A DNA stretch of 64,000 nt from Mycobacterium sp. GA-2829 (GTDB lineage: Bacteria > Actinomycetota > Actinomycetes > Mycobacteriales > Mycobacteriaceae). The translations under genes were made by a program, and so were the position numbers. The stretch spans positions 1 through 64,000 of the forward strand of contig NZ_LQIT01000026.1 of NCBI RefSeq assembly GCF_001499965.1, written 5' to 3'. Positions 42,174 through 50,727 of this stretch are shown here, piece after piece (within the stretch, counting starts at the first letter, position 1; each line of letters begins with the position of its first letter). The notes beneath the pieces are model-generated. The model ran no database searches. It was not told the DNA's origin and was given only the letters and a program-made list of their open reading frames with translations.

Positions 42174-42281
42174 CGAGGAGGTGGTTCTTTCGGTCGAATG
42201 CGCGCTCTCCAGGGTCGGCGGCGCATCGTTGAACTAGGGCTCGGTCACCATGCCGGAGGTCCATCGGTTGCGAAAGCGATG

Positions 42282-42296
42282 AAATCGCAGCGATTT
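42282..42296. promoter_or_regulatory. palindrome upstream of the SBP operon
   Basis: AAATCGC-A-GCGATTT is a perfect 7+7 inverted repeat, overlapped on one side by GCGAT-GAA-ATCGC (42276-42288). It lies about 110 bases upstream of the substrate-binding protein gene and looks like an operator for a sulfur-status or substrate sensor. Confidence 0.45.
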
Positions 42297-42301
42297 TATT
42301 G

Positions 42302-42347
42302 ACGGCCGGGGTGAATCAGCGCAACCGCGCGCGTGTACACCGGCCGT
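42302..42347 (-). terminator. weak hairpin after mnmA
   Basis: ACGGCCGG (42302-42309) and CCGGCCGT (42340-42347) can pair as an 8-bp stem with a 30-base loop, about 10 bases after the mnmA stop. Support is modest. Confidence 0.3.
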
Positions 42348-42357
42348 GTGCGAAAAC

Positions 42358-43437
42358 CTAGCGCCCGTCGGCCGCGCTGATCGTCGCGCTGGCCAAAACT
42401 TCGTCGCCCTCGGGGTCGGGTCGGTAGATCGCCAGCGTCTGCCCCGGCGCCACCCCGCGCAGCGGCTCCCGCAGCGCGACCGTGAGCTCACCGTCGTCGT
42501 ACGACGCAACCGCATCGGCGAGCCCACCGTGCGCCCGCACCTGCACCTGGCATTCGACGGGGCCGGGAAACGCCTCACCGGAGGTGAACACCGGCCGCTG
42601 ACCGGTCAGCGTCCACACCTCGAGATCCTCTGCGCGCCCCACCTGTACGGTTCCGGTGGCCGCGTCGATGCCGGTGACATAGCGCGGCTGACCATCCGGA
42701 CCGGGCCCGGCGATGCCGAGACCCTTGCGCTGGCCGATCGTAAAACCGTGCACACCATCGTGGTCGGCGAGTTTGGTGCCGCCCGCGTCGACCACCGCAC
42801 CCGGACGCACCCCGATCTTCGCGCCGAGGAACGCCCGGGTGTCCCCCGACGGGATGAAGCAGATGTCATGGCTGTCCGGCTTGTCCGCGACGGCGAGCCC
42901 ACGCTCGGCGGCCTCCGCGCGGATCTGCGCCTTCGGGGTGTCGCCGATCGGGAACACCGCGTGGCGCAGCTGTTCGGCGGTCAGCACCGCGAGCACGTAG
43001 GACTGGTCCTTGTCGTGATCGACCGCACGCCGTAGCCGGCCGTCGGACAGTCGCGCGTAGTGGCCGGTCGCCAGCGCGTCGAAGCCGAGTGCCAGCGCGC
43101 GTCCGGCCAGCGCGGAGAACTTGATCTTCTCGTTGCACCGCACACACGGATTCGGCGTCTCACCGCGTTCGTAGGACGCGACGAAGTCGTCGATCACGTC
43201 CTCTTTGAACTTGTCCGCGAAATCCCACACGTAGAACGGGATGTCGAGGACATCGGCGACGCGGCGGGCATCCCCCGCGTCCTCCTTCGAACAGCACCCG
43301 CGCGATCCGGTGCGCAGGGTGCCCGGCGTCGCGGACAACGCCAGGTGCACCCCGACGACGTCATGTCCGGCGTCGACCATGCGCGCGGCGGCGACCGAGG
43401 AGTCGACGCCGCCGCTCATCGCAACGAGTACACGCAT
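42358..43437 (-). CDS. mnmA: tRNA-specific 2-thiouridylase
   Basis: This 359-residue enzyme (also called TrmU; Rv3024c position) adds sulfur to U34 of certain tRNAs. It has the ATP PP-loop SGGVDSS at residues 8-14, [18 protein letters not shown], the first catalytic cysteine near [12 protein letters not shown] (C98/C101) and the second in DICFIPSGD (C193). [15 protein letters not shown] is also conserved. Its start overlaps the iscS stop (TGATG), and IscS provides the sulfur. The pair is conserved in mycobacteria. Confidence 0.96.
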   Translation of the reverse strand: MRVLVAMSGGVDSSVAAARMVDAGHDVVGVHLALSATPGTLRTGSRGCCSKEDAGDARRVADVLDIPFYVWDFADKFKEDVIDDFVASYERGETPNPCVRCNEKIKFSALAGRALALGFDALATGHYARLSDGRLRRAVDHDKDQSYVLAVLTAEQLRHAVFPIGDTPKAQIRAEAAERGLAVADKPDSHDICFIPSGDTRAFLGAKIGVRPGAVVDAGGTKLADHDGVHGFTIGQRKGLGIAGPGPDGQPRYVTGIDAATGTVQVGRAEDLEVWTLTGQRPVFTSGEAFPGPVECQVQVRAHGGLADAVASYDDGELTVALREPLRGVAPGQTLAIYRPDPEGDEVLASATISAADGR

Positions 43438-44630
43438 CAGTCAGTCACCCCCGACGCCGCCAGCGCCGCCTGCCGGGCGCGCGCCACGGCCGCGGGCAGC
43501 ACCTCCAGCACCGCATCGACGTCGGCGTCGGTGCTCGTATGGCCCAGCGACAGCCGCAGCGATCCCCGCGCGCTGGCGGGTTCGGCGCCCATCGCGATCA
43601 GCACGTGCGACGGCTGCGCCACCCCGGCGGTACACGCCGACCCGGTCGAACACTCGATTCCCTTGGCGTCCAACAACATCAGCAGCGAATCGCCCTCGCA
43701 GCCGCGAAACGTGAAGTGCGCGTTGCCCGGTAGCCGGTGCGCCCGCGACCCGTTGGCGTAGGCGTCGTCGATCGCGGACAGCACGCCGGCGATCAACCGG
43801 TCGCGCAGCGCGGACACCCGCGCGCGATAGGCCTCCAGCCCGTCAATCGCGACGCGGGCCGCGGCCGCCATCGCCACCGCACCGGCGACGTCGGCGGTGC
43901 CGGAGCGCACGTCGCGTTCCTGGCCGCCGCCGTGCAGCAGCGGCACGCAGGCGGTGTCGCGGCGCAGCAGCAGGGCGCCGATGCCGGTGGGTCCCCCGAA
44001 CTTGTGGGCCGTCACGCTCATCGCCGACAACCCGCTGGCTCCGAAGTCGACGGGGAGCTGGCCGACGGCCTGCACCGCATCGCTGTGCATCGGCACACCG
44101 AACTCGGCGGCGACGGCGGACAGCTCCGCGATCGGCTGGACGGTGCCGACCTCGTTGTTGGCCCACATGACCGACACCAGGGCCACGTCGTCGTGGGCGG
44201 CCAGCACCTCGCGCAGCGCGGCGGGGTTCACCGAGCCCTCGGCGTCCACGGGCAGCCAGGTCACCTCGGCGCCCTCGTGGTCGACCAGCCACTCCACCGC
44301 GTCGAGGACGGCGTGGTGCTCGATCGGGGTGGTGACGATCCGGTTCCGTCGCGGTTCGGCGTCGCGCCGGGCCCAGTAGATGCCCTTGACCGCGAGGTTG
44401 TCGCTCTCGGTGCCGCCCGCGCAGAAGATGATCTCCGAGGGGCGGGCGCCCAACAGGCCGGCCAGCGTCTCGCGGGCCTCCTCCATCCGGCGGCGGGCCA
44501 ACCGCCCCGCCCCGTGCAGCGACGATGCGTTGCCGACGGTGGTCAGCACAGCCGTCATCGCCTCGATGGCGGCGGGGTGCATCGGGGTGGTCGCGGCGTG
44601 GTCGAGGTAGACCGACTTCGACGAGGTCAT
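43437..44630 (-). CDS. iscS: cysteine desulfurase
   Basis: This 397-residue PLP enzyme removes sulfur from cysteine for tRNA thiolation and Fe-S clusters. It begins [19 protein letters not shown], has [15 protein letters not shown], the PLP lysine in VTAHKFGG (K210) and the persulfide cysteine in [12 protein letters not shown] near residue 330. Neighbours mnmA downstream and the PlsC gene upstream keep the Rv3024c-Rv3026c order. Length and all motifs are intact. Confidence 0.96.
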   Translation of the reverse strand: MTSSKSVYLDHAATTPMHPAAIEAMTAVLTTVGNASSLHGAGRLARRRMEEARETLAGLLGARPSEIIFCAGGTESDNLAVKGIYWARRDAEPRRNRIVTTPIEHHAVLDAVEWLVDHEGAEVTWLPVDAEGSVNPAALREVLAAHDDVALVSVMWANNEVGTVQPIAELSAVAAEFGVPMHSDAVQAVGQLPVDFGASGLSAMSVTAHKFGGPTGIGALLLRRDTACVPLLHGGGQERDVRSGTADVAGAVAMAAAARVAIDGLEAYRARVSALRDRLIAGVLSAIDDAYANGSRAHRLPGNAHFTFRGCEGDSLLMLLDAKGIECSTGSACTAGVAQPSHVLIAMGAEPASARGSLRLSLGHTSTDADVDAVLEVLPAAVARARQAALAASGVTD

Positions 44631-44678
44631 GGCCCGTCCAGAATAGCCGCCGACCGCCCGTCGACCGCTTTCGCCGGG

Positions 44679-45509
44679 TCAGGCGGCCAGCGCGTGCGCG
44701 GTGACGGGCGCGCGCCGGGCACCGCGAACCGCCGTCTCGCACCGGGCGGCCAGGTCGCGGCGGTCCTGGCCGGGCAGCTGCAACGACTCGACGTCGATGT
44801 GGCAGACGGTGCGCCGGGCGGTCATCACCCGCCGCACCGAGGCGAGCAGGGAGTCGTCCCCGACGAACGCGGGCACCGTCGACAACCGCCCGTCCCGGTG
44901 ACGGTAAGCCAGCCGCAACGGCTGGACCGGGCGGGCGGCGTCGACCGCGGCCTGGAACATCGCCGGACGGAAGCGCCCGTACCCGAGCCCGCACCACGTG
45001 GTGCCCTCCGGGAACGCGACGACGGTGTGGCCGGCGCGCAACCGGGCGGCGACGGCGGCGACGACCGCGGGCAGCAGGCGCAGGCTGCCGCGGTCGATCG
45101 GGATGACCTTCATGAGCCGGACGACGGGGCCGAGCGCGGGCCAGTCGACGAGGTCGGCTCGCGCCACGAACGAGCCGGGCAGCACCGCACCGATCGCGAA
45201 GATGTCCAGCCACGACACGTGACCGCAGACCACGAGCACACCGCGGAGGTTGCGAACCGGGCCGCCGGACAACCGGATTCGCACCCCGAAGCTGCGCAGC
45301 ACCAGGCGGCAGTACATCCGCTGCACATGCCTGCGGCCGGGCAGCGGCAGCGCCAACAGCCACACGAACGCGATGAGTATGACCGCCGCACACACCCGCG
45401 CCGCGGTGCGCACCGCCACCCACCACCGGTGTCCGGCGTCCGCGGTGCGGACGCAACCGGCGTCGCAGGTCGCGCGTTGCAACCAGGGGTGTTCGCTGGC
45501 CAGCGTCAT
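44679..45509 (-). CDS. PlsC-type lysophospholipid acyltransferase (Rv3026c-like)
   Basis: This membrane-associated acyltransferase of about 276 residues has one N-terminal helix (VCAAVILIAFVWLLALPLPG). The acyltransferase motif is HVSWLDI, an HxxxxD box, followed by VIPIDRG and VAFPEGTTW. It should transfer a second acyl chain onto a lyso-lipid. The ATG at 45509 overlaps the OlsB-like gene stop. As the pair resembles OlsB plus OlsA, an ornithine-lipid pathway is likely. Confidence 0.85.
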   Translation of the reverse strand: MTLASEHPWLQRATCDAGCVRTADAGHRWWVAVRTAARVCAAVILIAFVWLLALPLPGRRHVQRMYCRLVLRSFGVRIRLSGGPVRNLRGVLVVCGHVSWLDIFAIGAVLPGSFVARADLVDWPALGPVVRLMKVIPIDRGSLRLLPAVVAAVAARLRAGHTVVAFPEGTTWCGLGYGRFRPAMFQAAVDAARPVQPLRLAYRHRDGRLSTVPAFVGDDSLLASVRRVMTARRTVCHIDVESLQLPGQDRRDLAARCETAVRGARRAPVTAHALAA

Positions 45510-46309
45510 GACGCCACCCCGCGCAGCCGGCGCAGGTAGCGGACGTCGGCCCGCCGCTTGTCGAGCAACGCGGGGAAATCGCCGACGCCGAAGTCCGGGT
45601 CGTGGGCCGGTTCGCCGCACACCTGGGCGCCCAGCCGCAGATAGCCGCGCATGAGCGGCGGCACCGTCACCCGGGCCGGCGGCACGATCTCGTCGAGGGT
45701 GCGGCCGTCGACGACGACGGGTCGGTACGGGTGGACGGTGTGGTGCGCGGGGGCTGCGTGGCGGCGCCGCACGAAGTCGCGGACACCGCGGAGTCGGGTG
45801 CCGTCGGGTTCACCGCCCTCGCCCGCGACGGGAACCGAGACGCAGCCGGTGACATAGTCGTATCCGCATCGGTCGAGGTAGGCGAGGATGCCCGCCCACA
45901 TGAGCAGGACGACGGCGCCGTTGCGGTGGTCGGGGCGCACCACGGCGCGGCCCATTTCCACCAGCGACGGCCGCAGCGGATCGAGTGCTCGGACGTCGAA
46001 CTCGGTGGCGGTGTAGAGGCCGCCCGCGGCGGCGGCGCCGGGCGGCGGCAGCATCCGGTAGCAGCCGACGAGGTCGCCGGTCACCTCCTCGCGGACCAGC
46101 AGGTGGTCGCAGAATTCGTCGAAGCGGTCGGCGTCCCTCCCGTCGGGGGCGCCGGTCAGCGCGAATCCGGGTTCGGCGGTGAACACGTCGTGGCGTAACC
46201 GCTGGGCGGCGTCGATGGCGTCGGGATCGGTCGTCAGGAGCAGCGAATACCGCGGGATGTCCGCGGTGCGCGGCTGGTCGGCGGGGATGAGAACAGAGGC
46301 GGTGCTCAT
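45506..46309 (-). CDS. OlsB-like N-acyltransferase (GNAT fold, Rv3027c-like)
   Basis: This protein of about 267 residues has the fold of ornithine N-acyltransferase OlsB and related autoinducer-synthase-like proteins: AAQRLRHDVFTAEPGFAL, DRFDEFCDHLLVREE, GCYRMLPP, EMGRAVVRPDHRNGAVVLLM, DYVTGCVSVPV and a late PPLMRGYLRLGAQVCGEPAHD. It would acylate the amino group of ornithine before PlsC adds the second chain. The ATG at 46309 (MSTASVLIP) is preferred over a GTG at 46354, but ribosome sites are weak for both. Confidence 0.82.
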   Translation of the reverse strand: MSTASVLIPADQPRTADIPRYSLLLTTDPDAIDAAQRLRHDVFTAEPGFALTGAPDGRDADRFDEFCDHLLVREEVTGDLVGCYRMLPPPGAAAAGGLYTATEFDVRALDPLRPSLVEMGRAVVRPDHRNGAVVLLMWAGILAYLDRCGYDYVTGCVSVPVAGEGGEPDGTRLRGVRDFVRRRHAAPAHHTVHPYRPVVVDGRTLDEIVPPARVTVPPLMRGYLRLGAQVCGEPAHDPDFGVGDFPALLDKRRADVRYLRRLRGVAS

Positions 46310-46387
46310 GTCGAGCACCGTCGCGCAGCCGGTCAGCGGGGCGGCAAGCATCACGTGACGTGTGCGTGCACGCTCGGTGACGACTTG

Positions 46388-47050
46388 TCAGTTCTCCCGG
46401 AACACGACGTTGGCCGCGACCGGGTTGCGCGGGGTGTGCAGATGGTTGGCGGCGAAGTCGTCGTCGGGGTAGCCGATCGCCAGCCCGCACAGCACGGTCA
46501 TCGCGTCCGGGATCTCCAGCTGTTCGCGCACGACGTCGGCGAAGTGGGCGATCGACACCTGCGCACAGCTGCCGAGACCTCGTTCCACCAGGGCGAGCAT
46601 GAGGGTCTGCAGGAACATCCCGACGGCCATGCTGTCGACCGCGCCGAGGTCGCGGTGCACGCACACCACCCCCGCGACCGGCGCGCGGAAGAACTCCCAG
46701 TTGCGCAGCTGCGCGGTTCGCCGCGCCTCCCGGTCCTCGCGGGCGATCCCCATCGCGCCGTAGACCATCGCCCCCACCTCGCGGCGCAGGTCCGCATAGC
46801 TCTCGGGCAGCCCCACCGTCTCGGGATAGCCGCGCGTCGCCTGGGCCAGGAGCGCCTCCACCAGGCGGTCGCGACGCGGGCCGGAGCTCAGGTACACCCG
46901 CCACGGCTGGATGTTCGAATTCGACGGTGCGCGCATGGCCAGTTCCAGCGCCTCGGTCAGCACTTCCCGCGGAACCGGCTTGTCACGCAGGAACATCCGG
47001 ATCGACCGACGGTCCCGCACCACCTCCTCCAGGGTCATGGCGCGACTCAT
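46388..47050 (-). CDS. nitroreductase-family flavoprotein
   Basis: This 220-residue FMN enzyme has RRSIRMFLRDKPVPREVL, LAMRAPSNSNIQPWRVYL and, near the C-terminus, ERGLGSCAQVSIAHF and VLCGLAIGYPDDDFAAN, the usual nitroreductase pattern. It would reduce nitro groups, quinones or flavin with NAD(P)H. It overlaps the NmrA-like gene by four bases. From memory this pair is not at this place in M. tuberculosis, so it looks inserted between the Rv3027c and Rv3028c equivalents. Confidence 0.88.
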   Translation of the reverse strand: MSRAMTLEEVVRDRRSIRMFLRDKPVPREVLTEALELAMRAPSNSNIQPWRVYLSSGPRRDRLVEALLAQATRGYPETVGLPESYADLRREVGAMVYGAMGIAREDREARRTAQLRNWEFFRAPVAGVVCVHRDLGAVDSMAVGMFLQTLMLALVERGLGSCAQVSIAHFADVVREQLEIPDAMTVLCGLAIGYPDDDFAANHLHTPRNPVAANVVFREN

Positions 47051-47808
47051 CGCTGCGCCAACCAGTCGGCGAACCGCGTCGGGGCGATCACCGCACCGTC
47101 GCCGGTGACCAGGCTGGTGTCGTCGACCGGGGTGCCGAAGTACCGCGCCTGCGGATCGACGACCACCGGCATGTCGGCGCCGCGTGCCGCCAGCACCGCG
47201 CGGGCCAGGTCGGCGAACGGCAGCTTCTCCGGTCCGCCGGCGTCGACCACCCCGTTGACGGGCGCGGCGACGGCGGCGCGCACCACCTCGGCGGCGACCT
47301 CGTCGGCGGCGATCGGCTGGATGCGCGCATCGGGCGCGCGGACCTCGCCGCCGACGACGAGCGAATCGGTGATCATCTCCGCGAACTCGTGGAACTGGGT
47401 GGCGCGCACGATCGTGTACGGCAGGCCCGACCCGGCCACCGCCTTCTCCTGCGCGACTTTGGCTCGCATGTAACCGCTTTCGGGCAGCCCGTCCGCGCCG
47501 ACGATCGACAGCACCACGTAGTGGCCGATACCTGCCGCCCGCCCGGCCGCCACCAGATTCGCCGACGACCGGCCGAAGAAGCCCATCACCGGGCCGTCCT
47601 CGAACGACGGCGAATTGGTGACGTCGACGAGCACGCCGGCGCCGTCCAGCGCCTCGGCCAGCCCGTCGCCGGTCAGCACGTCGGCACCCTTGCTGCGCGA
47701 CGCCGCGACGACGTCGTATCCCCCGTCACGAAGCAGGTCGACGACCTTGGCGCCGATCTGACCGGTGGCGCCCATGACGGTGATCCTGCGATTCTCTGAC
47801 TCACTCAT
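47047..47808 (-). CDS. NmrA-like NAD(P)-binding protein
   Basis: This atypical SDR of about 253 residues has the Rossmann motif [54 protein letters not shown] and [20 protein letters not shown]. The classical YxxxK triad is replaced by this NmrA-type arrangement. Relatives are NAD(P)H:quinone oxidoreductases or redox sensors. Start at ATG 47808 is next to AAGGA, with very short spacing. It ends by overlapping the nitroreductase start, which suggests a shared role, perhaps quinone or electrophile stress. Confidence 0.85.
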   Translation of the reverse strand: MSESENRRITVMGATGQIGAKVVDLLRDGGYDVVAASRSKGADVLTGDGLAEALDGAGVLVDVTNSPSFEDGPVMGFFGRSSANLVAAGRAAGIGHYVVLSIVGADGLPESGYMRAKVAQEKAVAGSGLPYTIVRATQFHEFAEMITDSLVVGGEVRAPDARIQPIAADEVAAEVVRAAVAAPVNGVVDAGGPEKLPFADLARAVLAARGADMPVVVDPQARYFGTPVDDTSLVTGDGAVIAPTRFADWLAQR

Positions 47809-47873
47809 TCCTTCAGCGTCGCACCGGAAACCGGTCTGGGAACCCTGGAAAGTCCGTAGTCCTCCACAACGCA

Positions 47874-47907
47874 CAGAACCCCGGCACCGTGGGGTGCCGG
47901 GGTTCTG
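47874..47907 (-). terminator. hairpin after fixB
   Basis: Perfect 15-bp inverted repeat (47874-47888, core AACCCCGGCACC, with complement 47893-47907) and a four-base loop. It lies 20 bases after the fixB stop. Confidence 0.85.
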
Positions 47908-47926
47908 GTTACAGCGTTGCGGGGTC

Positions 47927-48883
47927 TCAGCCCTTGCGCGCCTTGACCGCCTCGGTGAGCTGCGGGGTCACCTTGAACAGGTCGCCGACGATGCCGAGAT
48001 CGGAGATCTCGAAGATCGGGGCTTCCTCGTCCTTGTTCACCGCGATGATCGTCTTGGAGGTCTGCATACCGGCGCGGTGCTGGATCGCCCCGGAGATGCC
48101 CAGCGCGATGTACAGCTGCGGCGACACGGTCTTACCGGTCTGGCCGACCTGGAACTGACCCGGGTAGTAGCCCGAGTCGACCGCCGCACGCGACGCACCG
48201 ACGGCACCACCGAGCGCGTCGGCGAGCTCCTCGACGACGCCGAAGTTCTCGGCACTGCCGACACCACGACCGCCGGAGACGACCACGGTGGCTTCGGTGA
48301 GCTCCGGACGGTCGCCGGCCACGGCGGGCTCGCGCTTGGTGATCTTGGTGGCGTTCTCGGCCTGGGCCGGGACCTCGACGTTGACGACCTCACCGGCGCC
48401 GTCGGCGGGCTCGGCGTCGATCGCACCGGCACGGACGGTGATCACCGGGGTGTCACCGGTGACCTCGGCCTCGACGGTGTAGGCACCACCGAAGATCGAG
48501 TGCGTGGCCTTGCCACCCTCGGCGACGGCGATGACGTCGGTCAGGATGCCGGAGCCGATACGGGCGGCGAGGCGGCCGCCGATCTCCTTGCCGTCCGCGG
48601 AGGCGGCCAGCAGCACTCCGGCGGGGCTGTTCTCCTCGGCCAGCGCGGCGAGCACGTCGACCTGCGGAGTGACGAGGAAGTTCTCCGCGTCCTCGGATTC
48701 GGCGACGTAGATCTTGGCCGCGCCTGCGGCCTTGAGGCCGTCGACCAGCGGTTCGGCGGTGCCCGGCTTGCCCACCACGACGGCAGACGGCTCACCCAGG
48801 GTGCGAGCGGCGGTGATCAGCTCGCTGGTGACCTTCTTCAGTGCACCTTCGGCGTGCTCGACGAGCACGAGTACTTCAGCCAT
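47927..48883 (-). CDS. fixB: electron transfer flavoprotein alpha subunit
   Basis: This 318-residue protein (EtfA; Rv3028c) binds FAD through its C-terminal domain. It shows [40 protein letters not shown] and [20 protein letters not shown] followed by [14 protein letters not shown]. With EtfB it takes electrons from acyl-CoA dehydrogenases to the respiratory chain. It follows fixA after about 40 bases and a terminator follows it. All family motifs are intact. Confidence 0.96.
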   Translation of the reverse strand: MAEVLVLVEHAEGALKKVTSELITAARTLGEPSAVVVGKPGTAEPLVDGLKAAGAAKIYVAESEDAENFLVTPQVDVLAALAEENSPAGVLLAASADGKEIGGRLAARIGSGILTDVIAVAEGGKATHSIFGGAYTVEAEVTGDTPVITVRAGAIDAEPADGAGEVVNVEVPAQAENATKITKREPAVAGDRPELTEATVVVSGGRGVGSAENFGVVEELADALGGAVGASRAAVDSGYYPGQFQVGQTGKTVSPQLYIALGISGAIQHRAGMQTSKTIIAVNKDEEAPIFEISDLGIVGDLFKVTPQLTEAVKARKG

Positions 48884-48924
48884 TGGTATGTCTCTCGTTT
48901 CTCAAGTCCTGGGGGAATGATTTG

Positions 48925-49725
48925 CTAGATGATCTTCTGAGCGACCAGGTACTCGGCGACCTTCTTGCCGCCTTCGCCTTCGTCGGTGACCTTCTCGCCC
49001 GCGGTCTTCGGGGGCTTCGGGGTCGACGTGAGCACCTTGGAGCCGGCGTTGGCGACACCGACCTCATCGGACTCGACACCGATCTCGGCCAGCGTCAGCG
49101 TCGTGACTTCCTTCTTCTTGGCGGCCATGATGCCCTTGAAGGACGGGAAGCGCGGCTCGTTGATCTTCTCGTTCACGCTGACCACGGCGGGCAACGGAGC
49201 CTCGAGGGTGAACACACCGTCGTCGGTCTCGCGCTCGCCGGAGACCTTGCCGTCGGCGACGGTCAGCTTGCGCATGTGGGTCAGCTGCGGCAGGCCCAGG
49301 TACTCGGCGATGATCGCCGGCACGGCCCCGCCTGCGCCGTCGGTGGCCTCGTTACCGGCGATGACGAGCTCGGTACCCTCGATGGCACCCAACGCGCGGG
49401 CCAGCGCCCACCCGGTCTGCACCATGTCGGAGCCGTGCATGCCCTCGTCGACCAGGTGCACGGCCTTGTCGGCACCCATCGACAGCGCCTTGCGGATCGC
49501 CTCGGTGGCGCGCTCCGGGCCCGCGGTCAGCACGGTCACGCTGCCCTCGACGCCGTTGGCGGCTTCCTTCTCCTTGATGAGCAGAGCCTCTTCGACCGCG
49601 CGCTCGTTGATCTCGTCGAGCACGGCGTCGGCGGCTTCCCGGTCGAGCGTCCAGTCGCCCTCGGAGAGCTTGCGCTCGGACCAGGTGTCTGGGACCTGTT
49701 TGATCAGGACCACGATGTTCGTCAT
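48925..49725 (-). CDS. fixA: electron transfer flavoprotein beta subunit
   Basis: This 266-residue protein (EtfB; Rv3029c) begins NIVVLIKQVPDTWSERKLSE and has AVDEINE-like AVLDEINERAVEEALLIKE, LSMGADKAVHLVDEGMHGSD, LVIAGNEATDGAGGAVPAII and the recognition-loop region LPQLTHMRKLTV. It contacts acyl-CoA dehydrogenases and carries AMP. The upstream gap holds the palindrome GTTACT-CGTC-AGTAAC, a likely operator. Confidence 0.96.
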   Translation of the reverse strand: MTNIVVLIKQVPDTWSERKLSEGDWTLDREAADAVLDEINERAVEEALLIKEKEAANGVEGSVTVLTAGPERATEAIRKALSMGADKAVHLVDEGMHGSDMVQTGWALARALGAIEGTELVIAGNEATDGAGGAVPAIIAEYLGLPQLTHMRKLTVADGKVSGERETDDGVFTLEAPLPAVVSVNEKINEPRFPSFKGIMAAKKKEVTTLTLAEIGVESDEVGVANAGSKVLTSTPKPPKTAGEKVTDEGEGGKKVAEYLVAQKII

Positions 49726-49797
49726 GAGATGGTTCGTCCTCCTCGATGAGGCCGGCCGGCGGTCGGCCCGTTACCACGTTTGTGAAGCTGACACCAT

Positions 49798-49813
49798 GTT
49801 ACTCGTCAGTAAC
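49798..49813. promoter_or_regulatory. palindrome upstream of fixA
   Basis: GTTACT-CGTC-AGTAAC is a perfect 6+6 inverted repeat, about 75 bases before the fixA start. TTACT/AGTAA arms are common in TetR-type operators of actinobacterial lipid genes. Confidence 0.45.
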
Positions 49814-49928
49814 TACAGGTGGTTCGCAGGAACACCATAGCTGGTCGAAGTTCATCCGCCTGCCCGCCCTACCACCGCTAACCCGTTGCCAAGTCCTCGC
49901 GAACCGGCCACGAACCCGCCGCCTGGGT

Positions 49929-49934
49929 TAGCCT
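49929..49934 (+). promoter_or_regulatory. -10 element for a leaderless methyltransferase transcript
   Basis: TAGCCT fits TANNNT and ends seven bases before the ATG at 49942. No ribosome site is visible, which supports leaderless translation. Confidence 0.45.
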
Positions 49935-49941
49935 GCCTCCG

Positions 49942-50727
49942 ATGAGCGCATTCGTTACCGGGCCGCACGGGGGTGCCGAAGAGACCCTGCCGCTGACCGG
50001 CGAGCGGACGATCCCCGGCCTGGCCGAGGAGAACTACTGGTTCCGTCGCCATGAGGTGGTCTATGCCCGCCTCGCCGACCGGTGCGCCGGCCGTGACGTG
50101 CTCGAAGCCGGATGCGGTGAGGGTTACGGGGCCGACCTGATCGCCGAAGTCGCCCGCCGGGTCATCGCGCTGGACTACGACGAGGCGACCGTCGCGCACG
50201 TGCGGGCGCGCTATCCCCGGGTGGAGATCCACCACGGCAACCTGGCCGCGTTACCGTTGCCCGACGCGTCGGTCGATGTGGTGGTGAATTTCCAGGTCAT
50301 CGAGCATCTGTGGGATCAGCCACAATTCGTCCGCGAATGCCTGCGCGTGTTGCGCCCCGGCGGCGTGCTGCTGATGTCGACGCCCAACCGGATCACCTTC
50401 TCCCCCGGCCGGGACACCCCGATCAACCCGTTCCACACCCGCGAACTGAACGCGGCCGAGCTGACCGAGCTGCTCACCGACGCCGGCTTCGGTATCGAAG
50501 GGGTCTACGGGGTTTTTCATGGCCAGGGGCTGCGGGACATCGACGCCCGTCACGGCGGGTCGATCATCGAGGCGCAGATCGCCCGCGCCGTCGCCGACGC
50601 CCCGTGGCCGCAGGACCTGCTCGACGATGTGGCCGCCGTGCGCATCGAGGACTTCGACCTGCTGCCCGCCGAGGAACGCGACATCGACGACAGCCTCGAC
50701 CTGGTCGCGATCGCGGTGCGGCCGTGA
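49942..50727 (+). CDS. SAM-dependent methyltransferase (Rv3030-like)
   Basis: This 261-residue class I methyltransferase has the SAM motif DVLEAGCGEGYGADLIAEVA, the acid loop IALDYDEATV and PLPDASVDVVVNFQVIEHLW. In M. tuberculosis the neighbour Rv3030 is placed in the 6-O-methylglucose lipopolysaccharide cluster with Rv3031 and Rv3032; the same order occurs here. The ATG is probably the first base of the transcript. Its stop overlaps the next start in GTGA. It likely methylates glucose units of the polysaccharide. Confidence 0.92.
   Translation: MSAFVTGPHGGAEETLPLTGERTIPGLAEENYWFRRHEVVYARLADRCAGRDVLEAGCGEGYGADLIAEVARRVIALDYDEATVAHVRARYPRVEIHHGNLAALPLPDASVDVVVNFQVIEHLWDQPQFVRECLRVLRPGGVLLMSTPNRITFSPGRDTPINPFHTRELNAAELTELLTDAGFGIEGVYGVFHGQGLRDIDARHGGSIIEAQIARAVADAPWPQDLLDDVAAVRIEDFDLLPAEERDIDDSLDLVAIAVRP

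Noticed and set aside
43737-45539. 600-codon frame antisense to iscS and the PlsC gene
   Set aside because: Composition is typical of a GC-driven shadow, and iscS and PlsC on the other strand have intact catalytic motifs.
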